This document shows positions 1 to 10,800 of a DNA stretch of 64,000 bases, piece after piece (within the stretch, counting starts at the first letter, position 1; every line of letters begins with the position of its first letter). Both the position numbers and the translations under genes were made by a program. Source of the stretch: Emydura subglobosa (lineage: Eukaryota; Chordata; Testudines; Chelidae); the NCBI GenBank assembly GCA_007922225.1, contig ML679959.1:27142698-27206697 (forward strand). The letters are read 5' to 3'. Under the pieces are notes generated by a model. The model made no database searches. It saw only the letters and a list, made by a program, of their open reading frames with translations, and was not told the origin of the DNA.

Positions 1-3000
1 CCTCTTTGTGCTAGCAACAGAACGAAGGCAATAAATGGACTCACTCCAGATTGACTCGGGCATAACTGAGAGCAGAAGCCGGCCCTCAGTCCCTCTCCAG
101 GCACTGGCCACTTCCCCACAAAATCACCCCCCCTGCTCCGCCAGCCAGCCTCCCTTCAAGTGTCAGGAGCTGCAGGGCAGAGATGGCAGGAACCATTTCA
201 CGCGGCGGGTGTCTGGTCAGTGTTAGCTGTGCCTGTGTAGAGGCCCAGCAGGGCGCACCGGGCACGGAGGTGAGCGTCCGCTGCTTCCTTGGGTCTTTGG
301 AGGACCATGCTCTGGGCGCCCATCCCGAGCACGGGGGGCCGGGTTCTGTGATCTGCGCCGGCTGCCACGCCAGATGGACCAAGTTCCCCCGCGGTAACGC
401 CAACTCCGGTGCAGTGACACCAGGGCTTTGCATTGACCCTGTCTCTCTGCGACAGCTCGGCCCCACCCTGCGGGCAGCCGCCCCAGCTCCTGCGGGCACT
501 GGCACTCTACCCTCGGAGCCAGCCGGTCTGCCAGGCCATCGCCCCCCACTAGCCTGTGGTCGGCACCCTGCCCTCCTTCCCTGGCCCCTGCCCGTGGCTT
601 TGTTGCTGCCCCCCATCGCATCCCATCTGACGTACAAAGGTAGGTGTTTCGGGGCAGGAGCGGCGTCTCTTTACTCACACCAGGGGCACTGGGAACACTT
701 TGGACCCTGGCAAAGACGAACTGGGGCCAGTCTGAGTAACTCCCACGGCCTTGATGCCGCCGCTCTGGATTGGTGCCAGCGTAACTAAGCCCAGACTTCG
801 GCCCATCCGTGCCCACTCAGCTCTCCTTTGGCATGCCAGTAACGCTGGTGAAGTGGAAAAGACACCCTAGAGAGTGGGCAAAGCCCCTGCAGACCGGCTG
901 CCGGGCTGCACAGGCAGGGGCCGGAGCAGCCGTCTTCGATCTGCGTCTCTGAGCTGACGATCAAGTGGTCCCACCGTGGTCTGGCCCGAGCAGGTTCCCC
1001 TGAGCGAAGCCAGGATCCTTGCCTGGCACAATCCTGTCTGAGACGTTGCAGCCACGCTGCAGTCTCCTGGGGTCGGAGGTGCCTGGTCGATTCACTCCTT
1101 AGTTTGGACGGCTCCCAGATTCCGCGTTCTCGCTTGGCTCTCGCATGGCAGCAGCAGCGAGTGAGGCTTCCTACCCCTCTGCTAGGCTCGGGGACGCCAT
1201 CCTGGCCCGGTGGAGACAGACCTGGCCTCGGTTATACTCGCCTTCCTCCCCTGGCGGCTGGCCAGCAACGCGATGCACCCGGGCATTCAGCCAACTGGTG
1301 CCGAGCGCTGCAGCTCCTCTCAGCGACGCGGCTGCTGCAGGCGCAACAGACCTGTCCGCCCCTCCCTGCGCTGGCGCCCCAGAGAAGAGCAAGTCGAGGC
1401 CTCAGTCCCTATCTGCCGGTGCCCAGCGGCCAGAGCCCAGGGTATCTAGAGGAGCTCACGAAATCTGGCTGAGAACTCGCTCCCACAGAAGAGAACTTTC
1501 CACAATCATTTGTCCGGGGACAGAACAAACTCCCCCAGGAACGAAGGTGCATCGCAAACCTCCCGCCTTCTGCGCCAAGTCCCAGGGGTGGGTCTCCATC
1601 CGGCCTGCTCCGGTAGAACCAGAGAGCAGCAGGGACAGACGTAGAAACGCCCCCAGGACAAAAGACAGCAACGCCCTCGCACAGGGAGTGGGGGAGAGAC
1701 AGAGGAGGAAGCACTGACCGCACCCCGGCAGGTGTGTGCTGCTGCGGCGCGGAGGGCGGGGCAAGACGCTGGAGAGAGGAGAACAGACTAGAAGCGGGGT
1801 GGGGGGAATGAGCGTTTAGGGTTATCCTCTGTTCCCGTGCTAGCACCTAGAGACCAGGGCCCCCTGCATCTGCACGCTGCAGAAGGCGCAAAGTCACCTA
1901 GCCTCCCCTCTGAACTCGGGTGACGTGGGGTGAAAACCCCACCCGCGCAGGGCCAGTACGCCGCCTGGGCACCCCACAAGTCCTTCCTGCGCCCCAAAGG
2001 CGACAGAGGGGAGGCCGAGTGAGCGTTCAGCGTGGACATTACCGAGAGTCAGCTGTGCCCCGCTCACACCCCCTGACCTGTAACTCCCAATGCCCCCGGT
2101 CTCCTTCCCTCGGACCTGGCCAACTCATTCCAACAAAGACGTCCACAAAGGCTCGCGTGTCAGGCCTCCGTTGGAAGCACGTGCCTTGTCCATGTGCATG
2201 AGCCCGGCGTGATGCGTGTACGGGTCGTAGTTAAGAATAATGTAACTAATGTTATGGCCCCCCCCCCCACCCCTCCGCTGTCCCTGGGCAATGATGGGGC
2301 TGGGGGAGGAGAGGCTGCCTGCGGGGGGCCGAAGAGCTGGAAAACGCTGTGTGATATGCACACGCCTGCCAGCCGCTCCAGATAAAGGCAGCTGTTCACT
2401 ATCATGTCACAGGGCGTGTGGGGAGGGAAGGGGACCGGCAGCCGTTCGGGAGGAGCGGGGAGGTCACACCAAGGGTCGGATCCTAAACCCGCTGAAGTTA
2501 ATGGCTTCAAAGGGCCTCGGATCGGGCCCTGCCTGGGTTGGGGCTGTCTGGTGCCCGCTGGCGAAGAGAAAAGCGTGCCCAGCTCCTGCAACCACAGCGC
2601 TGTGCCCAGATCTCCCAGCCGCTGCGGGCTGCCCCAGCTGGGGGTCTGGCCCCCAGCGTTTGGCTCCACCACGGCTGCGCCGATCTGTGTGTGCAGCGCA
2701 GGCTGTCTAGAACTTGCCGGCGCGCGCGGTCACCGGCTCCGCAGATCGGCCGAACAGACGCGCAGGAGGCTGCTGGCGTTGACCCCGGAATCGGGTCCTG
2801 TGGGCGTGGGAACCGCCCGTGTGTTTAAAACTGGCCTCTCCAGCTGGCTGCCCTTCCTGCCACGGCCCGACCATAATGTTTCTGGGCCCAGTACAAACTT
2901 GTAACACAGGCCCCCTCCCACACACATACCCATGGGGGTTGTAGCCTGGGCCGGGCCCTGGTAAAGTGTACCCTTTCCCCCCCCCTCCCCCCAAGTGGGG

Positions 3001-4271
3001 GCCCTGCTTCCTGTGCAGGGTGACTTGGAGGGGCGGAAGATTTGCCACCCTCTGGCAGTGGAACGGGCCCAGCGGAGAGGCACCAGCTGTCGCGAGATCC
3101 GCGGCCCAGCTCCGGTGCCAGCGTTCGGGCCGATGAGGCACCGGTTTCATTATTACCCCGAGGGGAGGGAAATTAAACCCAGAGCCAGGAGCAGAACCAT
3201 TCGCAGGAGTGGGTGGGGAGCCAGGCAAGCTGCGGCCTGCTCTCCAGCACACCTCAGCCCCAGAGCAACAGCAGCGGTGTCGCTCCTGGCCTTGCTGCCC
3301 TCCATGGTTGCCCACGCCATCCCTCCGTCGGCGTGGGCTGCCCAAGGCTTGCTCCACGGCCCCCCAGCCCCACTCGGCCAGACAGGAGCAGCTGCTGGGT
3401 GACTGAAGCCAGTCTCTGCCCTACCCCACCCCTGCTATTGGCTGGATGCTCTGCCTCTGCAGCTCCCTGGAGCTGGGGGTGAGCCACGTGGCACGTGCTA
3501 GCCGCCAAGGAACCGGGCCAGCCCTTCAGGGCTGCAGGCAACCACTCGGGGTGGGCGGGGGGAGGGGGTGTTGAATTTTGCCCTGCCTGAACCGGTGCTG
3601 GCTGTTCTCCCCTCACTCGCCAGCTCTGTGCTTTGCCCGGGGCATGCCTCGCGCTCTAGCATCACCCTCCCAAATGCACCCCCAAGCAGGGCTTGCGTTC
3701 ACACGGGGCAGGTCTAGGCAGGCAGAAGCTGGGCAGGAACCCAGCAAAGGGAGCTGCCACCTCCAGTGTGGGAATGCCCGGGAATGCCCAGCGTGCTGAA
3801 GTGTTAGCCGCTGCGCCGGGGACGGACAGCGTGTGGTGATAGGAACTTTATTCATCAGTTTGCCCGAGGGGTTCTCCCGAGGATCCTTTGTATCTGGAAT
3901 AACCAGGCTCTGCCTTCGCGTGTCCCTTTAAATATCGGACACGGAAAAGAACGCAGCCGGGGGCGAGACGGCTCTGCTGCTCCTGGGTACTTGCGATTTC
4001 CAGCGTCCGCCTCCTCCTCCGTCTGCCATCAGACTCAGACGTGTCCGGGACTGGAGAGGAGAAAGCAGAACAATCCCTCCTAGCGAGGTGCAGCTCCCAC
4101 AAGTCCCCCTGGAGAGGCCATGTCCATCACGTCCGCTGTCAGAGCAGGTCCCGTCTCTGCTGCCCGTCCCCTTTATGGTCTCTGACAAGGCGTTTAGGGC
4201 CTGCTTTTCCCGAGAGCGCCAGGCAGGTTCCCAAGGGCTCAGCCCAGTCGAACACCACGTTTTAGTGAGAT
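1..4271. other. GC-rich stretch without a recognisable gene
   Basis: Open frames exist on both strands, but they are the chance frames expected in stop-poor, CpG-rich DNA: none carries a domain or motif I recognise, and overlapping frames compete at the same places. A C-run lies at about 2261-2273. In the human block TFRC lies beyond ZDHHC19, but I see no transferrin-receptor-like sequence here. An unrecognised exon or the lost 3' end of ZDHHC19 could still be present. Confidence 0.5.
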
Positions 4272-4432
4272 ACGGCAGAATCCCATTTAGTCCAGGCTCC
4301 GCTATCCAGCTGTCCGCATTAACCGAACCAGGGAGCCCCGGGTGGCAGGGCTCTGGCTGTCGGCCCCGGTTCAGTTAATACGAGAGCCGGATAACGGAGG
4401 CTCCGATAAACAGGGCGCTACTGTCTACGGTT
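4272..4432. mobile_element. Palindromic DNA-transposon relic (MITE-like)
   Basis: Two arms of about 36 bases face each other. The left arm near 4295-4330 reads GGCTCCGCTATCC then CGCATTAACCGAACC. The right arm near 4369-4404 is its reverse complement with several mismatches (GGTTCAGTTAATACG then GGATAACGGAGGCTCC). Between them is a GC-rich core. This is the form of a non-autonomous cut-and-paste element; the TTAACCGAA/TATCCGG style end recalls pogo/Tigger-type elements, but the family call is only a guess. I could not define a target-site duplication. Confidence 0.5.
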
Positions 4433-4935
4433 TTATTTTTTTCCAGAACGTGAAAAACTCAAGATTCTCTGTAAAACTGCAAATTCTGCGTTTTTTCCAT
4501 GTCTTTCCCTGGTCACTAGGAGTGTCTCAAACCACGACCGTTCTGTTACAAATAGTCAGGTGCTTTGCCCTCTTTAAATGCTTTCCAAGGGACGTCCGTT
4601 TAACAATCACTTTTCTGACTGAACATTTTCCTCCTGTCATTGCTACCGACCGCCCTGCAGGTGGCCAGAATTGAAAGAGAAAAAGTATTTCTGTCTTATT
4701 TGTCAGTTTCCTTCGTGGCTCAGAGTCACCATTTCCCCTTTGCAGCGTAATTAGTCAGGTTTCCTTACTGATTTGTGTGAGTCCTTCACACAGCAACATT
4801 GAAAAATGGTTCACATTGATTGTAAAACCACGAAAAATGGCAGGAAACTTAGGTGGGCGGGGCGGGGGGGTGAGGGAGGGGTATCTGAATCACATCTACA
4901 CGTGTTCTTGTTAACATAGATTTGTTTTTCACTGG

Positions 4936-5015
4936 GTGAATTTTTCTGGCCTGTGCTTTGCAGGGTGGCACGTTAGATGCTCACAATAGACCCTTCTGGC
5001 CTGAGGATCTGGGAG
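4936..5015 (+). mobile_element. CR1-type LINE 3' tail fragment
   Basis: The phrase 'ctggcctgtgctttgcag' followed by 'gacccttctggcctgag' is the 3' end of a sense-strand amniote CR1 element, as also seen better preserved at 47640-47705. Diverged and truncated, with no coding capacity. Confidence 0.55.
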
Positions 5016-5511
5016 TTGGAGCTGGTAGAAGAAAACAGCAAAGGTTCCTGTGAACGCGTTTCAATGAATTGAAATGGTTTTCAGATCGCTCAGAAGCGCT
5101 GAGGAAGTGTTCACCAGAACGGAGCCGCACTGGCCAGCGCTAATCGGGGCTGAGAAGCTGCGTGCATTGCAGCGAACGTCTGCATTGAAACTGTTCATTC
5201 GGTTCTTTACATTCCAAGAAGCGCAGCAAGAAATCAAAACGAGGAAAGTGTCGACCAGCCGGGCCACAGATGGAGCTGACAAACCTTCTTCCAAGGCTCG
5301 TGACAGCTACTCACGCGTCGCCAGTGGAAAACAGGCGCAGCGATGCCTGTGACGCGCCTGGCGAGTCTGTTCCTTTTAAAAGTAAATCCTTGGCCTCTGC
5401 ATGGTTGGCTGGGACTTTTCCCGGATTTGTCACAACTGCCTGCCTGCCGTCATGCCCGCGGAGGAGCTGAATGGCAGAGGAGAAGCCTCAGGGATGAAAA
5501 AGGGGAGTCAA

Positions 5512-5709
5512 CGTGGCCGAGTGGCTAGACCACTGGACTGGGAGTCTGTGCCCAGCTCTGCCATTGGCCAGCTGGCTAACCTTAGATACGTCATGTCCCC
5601 GCTCTTGCCTCAGTTTCCCCATCTGTACAACGGGGAGGAAGATACCTCCCTCTTTTGTAAAGTGCTTTGAGATCTGCTGGTGGAAAGTGCTGGCTAAACG
5701 CTAGGTTTC
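5512..5709 (+). mobile_element. tRNA-derived MIR-type SINE, near full length
   Basis: The head has a pol III box A (TGGCCGAGTGG at about 5514-5524). Then come the 'cccagctctgcc' segment, the 'cctcagtttccccatctg' core and a tail with 'taaagtgctttgagatct'. Pieces of the same family recur at 11745, 12818, 12890, 47715 and 63900 in sense, and at 13280, 45570 and 63775 in antisense. This is the best copy in the window. Confidence 0.75.
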
Positions 5710-7179
5710 ATTCCCACTGTGAAACAGTTGCCCTGGAGCATCGCACGCAGTGTAAGCGCTTTGGGATAGGGACTTAGGGGATCATTTGGACCCCACTTCA
5801 GTGGGAGTTTTGCCATCGATTTCAGTGATGAGGGCGGGGGCGGGCAGGATTTTACCCCTGGACTTTGTGCACGTGTGAAGCACCAGAGCTACGACCAGGC
5901 TAGGGAGGGCAGCAGGGCTCTGGAACGAAGATAGGGAGCGAGCTGGCAGGTTCTGCTCAGCTGTGATGGCCACGTTAACCTCGGTCTCTGGGGTTGACGG
6001 CCAGCAGGTCCCCCTCACGCCAGCCTGCAGGGAGAAGCTCCGTGCAAACAGAGAATGTGACACGCCCAGCTCCGCTCATGCTGGCACTTCTCCCACGTCT
6101 GCCCCGCCCTGCGGGTGCTAAGGTGAATCCCCCACCCCCCCTGGGTGGGGACATCGCCGCTCATGCTTCCGGCCCTGATGTTCTTGGTCTCTGCTGTGCC
6201 AGCCTGAGGCCAGAGAGACGGGGAAGGTGAGGGTGTCTGGGCTCAGGGCCTGGAGCCAGGCTGCCCTCGCGCCGCAGTGGGCGAGGGGCGCAGGATTCAG
6301 GAAGGAGAGGGTCGTGCGGCTAGTCCTGTGACTGCCCCCGGTTGGTAACCCCGGCTGAGCCCTCCCCTCCCAGGCAGGCTGCTCGTGAGTCATGGCTCCC
6401 GCAGGGCCTCCCATGGCGGAGAACAAGTAGCCACGCACCTTGGCGGCGCTCCCCGGATCAGGCAGGTCCTGGGGGCAGCGGTGGGATGAGAGCCCAGCAG
6501 GTGCCGTGTTCAGGCTTGACATCTGGGAAGGGAGCTGGGGCCCAGACGCCTTCCTGCCCCGGCAGGTCGCTGCCTTTGGCTCGGCGGCTCTAAGCATGTA
6601 CCTGGAGGGGCAGAAGGCAGCTGGTATCAGCAAGCAGGTTCTAAATGCGGAGCCCCAGGTGGTGCAGAGCCAGAACCAGAACCAGGGGCGGCTCTGATCC
6701 AAGACCTGGCTGTCTGGCAGTGGTGGTGAATTGGCCCCTGCATGAGCACTGAGCCCAGAGCAGACCTTGCATGGTCCCCGGGCAGCCCCGCCTGGGAGCC
6801 AGGGAGCCACCGGGTCTCCGTAAAGCATCCCCTTTCCAGCCAGCGCAGCTGAACCCTGTCTCATCTCTGCCAGGCAGCAGGGGCAGGCGCGATTCAGATG
6901 AGTGGCACTGGCTCACCCCTGAGATGCACGTGTGATTCCCAGCAGGACCAGCACAGGCAGCTGTGAGACTGCCCTGCCCTGCAGAAATCCCCCCTTGGAG
7001 ATGCACCAGTACCACCCGGGGCTCAGCACAGCCCGACGGGGAGGATGGATCACCGGGAAAGCCCCTCGGAAACCAGCGCGGCGCCTGTCAAGGGGCTTTC
7101 CCAGGGACGTGTGCAGGTGGCCACCTTGCTCATTCTTACGTATCCCCCGCCCCCCGCCGCTCTGGGGGGGCGCCTGGCT
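5710..7179. other. No gene recognised
   Basis: GC-rich DNA. Antisense to it is a long open frame (6864-6118), but it contains no motif I recognise and ends in low-complexity residues. The stretch 5764-5850 has the 'cagtgggagttttgccatcgatttcagtg' style common in turtle interspersed repeats. The missing last exon of ZDHHC19 (minus strand, expected to encode some tens of residues) could lie here, but I cannot identify it. Confidence 0.4.
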
Positions 7180-7290
7180 TCTGAGATTGGAAGCTCTTTG
7201 GGGCAGGGACCCATTCCTCTTATACAGTCACACAGCGCCTAGCAGGACGGGGCCCCGATCCTGACTGGGGCCTCTGGGCGCTAAGGCAAG
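7180..7290 (+). repeat. Interspersed repeat with 'ctctttggggcaggga' head
   Basis: It contains 'aagctctttggggcaggga', then 'cacagcgcctagcaggacgg' and 'gatcctgactggggcctctgggcgct'. The same order of words occurs at 14805-14905, 15472-15590 and 45000-45118, and reversed at 35815-35945, 53928-53990 and 61878-61975, so this is a dispersed family. I take it to be a SINE or LINE tail common in turtle genomes; the class is not settled. Confidence 0.65.
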
Positions 7291-7473
7291 AGAAGCTGTA
7301 TGAGAGTCCAGGAAGCCACAGCACCCACAAGCCCGGATGGTCTCTTTCCGCCCAGAACATCGCCAGGTTCAGCCGCCAATGGGATCCCTGGGTGGTTACC
7401 GTCCCCTTGTACCGTCCCGCCAGTGATGAAATGCCAAGAGGCCTAGACTGCTGTGATATCACAGGCAGCTCCA

Positions 7474-7569
7474 CCAATCACCACCCTTACTCCGCAGCCA
7501 ATTTGCATGCAACGGTTTCTATTGGTTGTGTGAGCCAGGCGGCACAGATGGCCAATGACCCGGCCCAAT
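7474..7569. promoter_or_regulatory. Cluster of five CCAAT boxes with an octamer
   Basis: CCAAT occurs at 7474-7478, 7498-7502, 7552-7556 and 7565-7569 on the plus strand, and as ATTGG at 7521-7525. The second overlaps a perfect octamer, ATTTGCAT, at 7501-7508. Such spacing is typical of NF-Y promoters, and octamer plus CCAAT is the arrangement known from H2B-type and cell-cycle promoters. It lies about 200 bases beyond the last ZDHHC19 exon found, so it does not match any promoter of a recognised gene. No transcript is known to me from the sequence alone. Confidence 0.45.
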
Positions 7570-7766
7570 GGCCGCAGTTCTCGCAGCACCAGCTTCCCGC
7601 GGCTGGGCCCGTCCAGTCCCCGCTGGGGCTGGAGTTAGGCAGCGACGCCAAGCGCCTGCGTTCACACGCAGCTCGCCCCGACCTCCCCCAGTGGACAGCA
7701 GGCTGGCTGGTCCCCCAGCCATGGGGCTGGGAAAGTATGGGGGGAGAGGGGTTGTTTAACACTCAC

Positions 7767-7852
7767 TTGGGTCCCCGTGGGGCACACAGGGCCGCATACC
7801 AATTCCTGGCCCATCCCAGGTCGAAGGGATTCCCTCTGCCCGCCTGGTGAAG
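7767..7852 (-). CDS. ZDHHC19: ZDHHC19 exon 6, NPF...NWY segment
   Basis: Acceptor TTCCCAG before 7852 (a second CAG nine bases on is also in frame); donor CCAA|GTGAGT after 7767. It encodes LHQAGRGNPFDLGWARNWYA and then ALCAPRGP, the conserved C-terminal cytosolic motif of DHHC enzymes. It ends in phase 2, so at least one more coding exon is required. Confidence 0.85.
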
Positions 7853-10800
7853 CTGGGAACAGAAGAGACACGAGGGCTGTGAGCTGGGGGGCGTGGGACC
7901 CCGCTGCTCCCGAGGGGCGGGGCCCTGGGGCAGGCGGGACAGAGGGTGCCCCCTGCTGGTCTGCATTTGCACCTGCTCGGGTTTCAGAGGCTGGAATTGG
8001 TTAGCGCTGGAATAACGAGGGGGCCAGATGGCAAGTGGGAAAAATCAGGACGGGGTGGAAGAGGGGGTAACAGGTGCCTGCATAAGACAGATCCCCGAAT
8101 ATTGGGACTGGCCCTATAAAATCGGGACCGCTGGTCACCCTTCCTGGAACCGTTGGGGTGGAGGGCGAGTCTCCAGCCCCTGGGCCCGCCAGCGGCACTG
8201 ACGTTCCCACCAGGCGGGAAAGGGACCCTGCGGGAGGGGCTCTGCCTCTCCCAGGCAAGCCCCGAGCCCCCCTTCCCCAGCACACGCCCTGGGGGTGGTT
8301 GGAACCCCTCTTCTTGGAGCCAGAGAGAATCAGCCGCTCCCAGGGCGGGCGCGCAGCTGGGAAAGCAAAGGCACCGGGTGAGCGCTCCAAAACACACACG
8401 AGCCGCTTGGCTTGGCCACCGCCGGAGCCTTGGCCCCAGCCTGCCGGACGCCTGCAACGGCAACCTCCGTGCACCAGCCGGCCCCAGCGGGCTGAGCCAG
8501 AGCCCCTCGAATCGGCCCCAGCCTCGCACGCAGGCGCCTTGGCTGCAGGCTGGAGCCGGCAGGAATCCTAGTGCGGTTAAAGGGGGGAGGCGGGGGTTGC
8601 ATGTGGCAGAGCTGCAGGATCAGGCCCCCTTGCACGCGCACACACATATGCAAACACACACTCGTGAATGCACACATGCATGTGGACACACACACACAAA
8701 CGCACCTGCATGCACACACACTCGTGAATGCACACACATGCATGTGGCCACACACACATGCACACACGTATGCAGGCACACGGATTCTCCTGCTTGCCCG
8801 TGACTAAAGCCAGGAGCAGCTGTGATAAGCCAAGCTCCCCACTGGCTCCACTGCCCCCGGCTGCTGCTCACACCCCTGCAGGGGTCATAACACTGCAACC
8901 TACACCCTGTGTCCCCCGTACCTTGAGCTCATGAGTGCGGTTAGCCAGCGTGATGCGGCTGGCCTGGGATCCCAGCAGGATCAGGAGGGGCAGCAGGTAG
9001 AGAGCAGCCGGGATGGTCACCACGATGCTGGCGGCAGGCGAGTTAGGGGCGAATATAAAGCCAGAGCTGGGCAGGAGTGTGCTGCTGTTGAGGGGTGAGG
9101 CCGCTGCCCTCCTGCTGGGTGTGGGGCACAGCCTGTGTGCGTGTGCGTGTGCGTGTGTGACATCCTGAAGGACCACCAAGATCAGACCCAGCATCCTGGA
9201 GCCCCACTGCCCTGGCCCGCGTGGGGTGATGCTCGGTGCCTGTGCCCAGGGCTGGGCGCTCAGGGACCTGCAGCGGGGGGGACGCCCTGGCTCGTCTCTC
9301 CAAGGATACGCACAGAGCTTCTCGGCACTGTAGGCCTGCTGGGAGTTGAGCGCCAGGTAGGTGATGCAGGAAGCCAGGACGGTCACGTTGTAGCCGCACA
9401 GGAAGGACACGAAGAGGAAGAAGAAGCGGAAGTTGCGGCCGCCGATGCAATTGTTCAGCCACTTGCAGTGGTGATCGAACTCCTGGGTGTGCAGGGAGAG
9501 CGCCCCACGTCAGCACGGCCCACGGCCCCCTGGGCCACGGCACGGTCCCCGCCTCCCGCCAGGGGCAGCTGTGGCTGTTGGCACAGTGCGGGTGTGAGCC
9601 CGCCTGTCCTGGGTCACTGCAGCTCACGGGGTTGTGGGAAGGGGGGTGGGGGAGCTCCCCGGGGCGGTGTGCGTGTCAGGGAGTCTCTGGAGGGGTGGAT
9701 CTGTGCGTGCAGGGTGTGTACACGGGTGTACGTGTGGGGGTGCAGAGCCGTGTGTGCAGGGTGTGTACACAAGTGTATGTGTTGGGGCAGATCTGCGTGT
9801 GCGGGCCGTGTACATGTGTGAGGGGCAGATCTGCGTGTGCGGGGAGTGTACACGGGTGTACAGATCTACGCGTGCGGGGCGTATAGACGGTGTACTCATG
9901 GGGGGGGGCAGATCTGCGCGCGCAGGGTGGGTGTGCTGGTGATGCCGTGCCCACGGCGCAGGGGTGGGCTGGCCAGCTCCCAGGCCAGGGTACCCAGCGC
10001 AGCCACACCGGCCTCACCTCCACGCAGACGTTGCACCGGGGGCAGTGCAGGGTCCGTGGCGGGCAGTAGAACTGGCACGTCTGGCACCAGTGCAGAGCGA
10101 AGCGTCTCTCGTTGACACGAAGCGCCTGGATCACCAGCCGGGCCCGGCCCTCGGCCCCTGGCTCAGAGAGACCCAGCGTGGGGTGAGACTGGCCCCGCCG
10201 TGACATGGCCCGGCCCGGCTGGGCAGGGACCTGAAAGCAGGAGCTGGGGAACGCCCTGCCCTGAACTGCACCCAGCAAAGCACTGCCTAGGGCCAGGCCG
10301 GTGCCATGCCGGCTCCCGGCCCCTCTTCCCCGCCCTGGGGACCCAGCTCCAGCCCTGTGGTGCTTTGCTGTCCCAGTCGGGGGGGGGTCTAGGCAGCCCA
10401 TGGAGAAGCCGACAGTAGCCCATGCCCAGGCCTGCCCTCTGCTGGATGTGGATGTCACTGCTCAAGAGTGTGTCATAGCCCCTATATTGCCAACAGCTGC
10501 TGACGAGTCTCCCTGAGCGACAGTGGCTGGGGTCGTGCTTTGCGGTGCTGAGCCCTGGCCTTGTCACCAGCCCCAAGGTCCGAGAGGCCGGGGATTTAAG
10601 ACATGGTTTTTTTTCCACTCACTGCTGGCATACGGCTGTGGCTGGGTGATTGGCTCGACAGCGGGTGCTGGGGTGGGGGGGGGGCATTCAGGAACCTGTC
10701 CCTGTCCTGCCTGTAGGCGAGGCTTAGAGCCAGGGAAACCCCGGGTGGTGTCCTAGAGGGACAGGGTGGCCTGCAGAAGCAGCCCTCGCAGCAAAGGGTC

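Noticed and set aside
86..816. Overlapping open frames of 180-200 residues on both strands at the left end
   Set aside because: They overlap each other on opposite strands, have biased composition and no motif; chance frames in GC-rich DNA.
4342..4674. 110-residue frame partly outside the GC-rich zone
   Set aside because: Starts inside the palindromic element and shows no motif.
5512..5585. A tRNA gene at the box A sequence
   Set aside because: Box A is present, but box B and the cloverleaf pairing are degraded and the sequence continues into a SINE core and tail.
6118..6864. 248-residue minus-strand open frame
   Set aside because: No domain, membrane pattern or splice-compatible similarity to the missing ZDHHC19 tail; Gly/Pro/Ser-rich composition fits CpG-rich non-coding DNA.
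7984..8803. Long frames next to ZDHHC19 including a His/Thr-rich one
   Set aside because: The His/Thr part is the CA microsatellite; the remainder is intron between ZDHHC19 exons 5 and 6.
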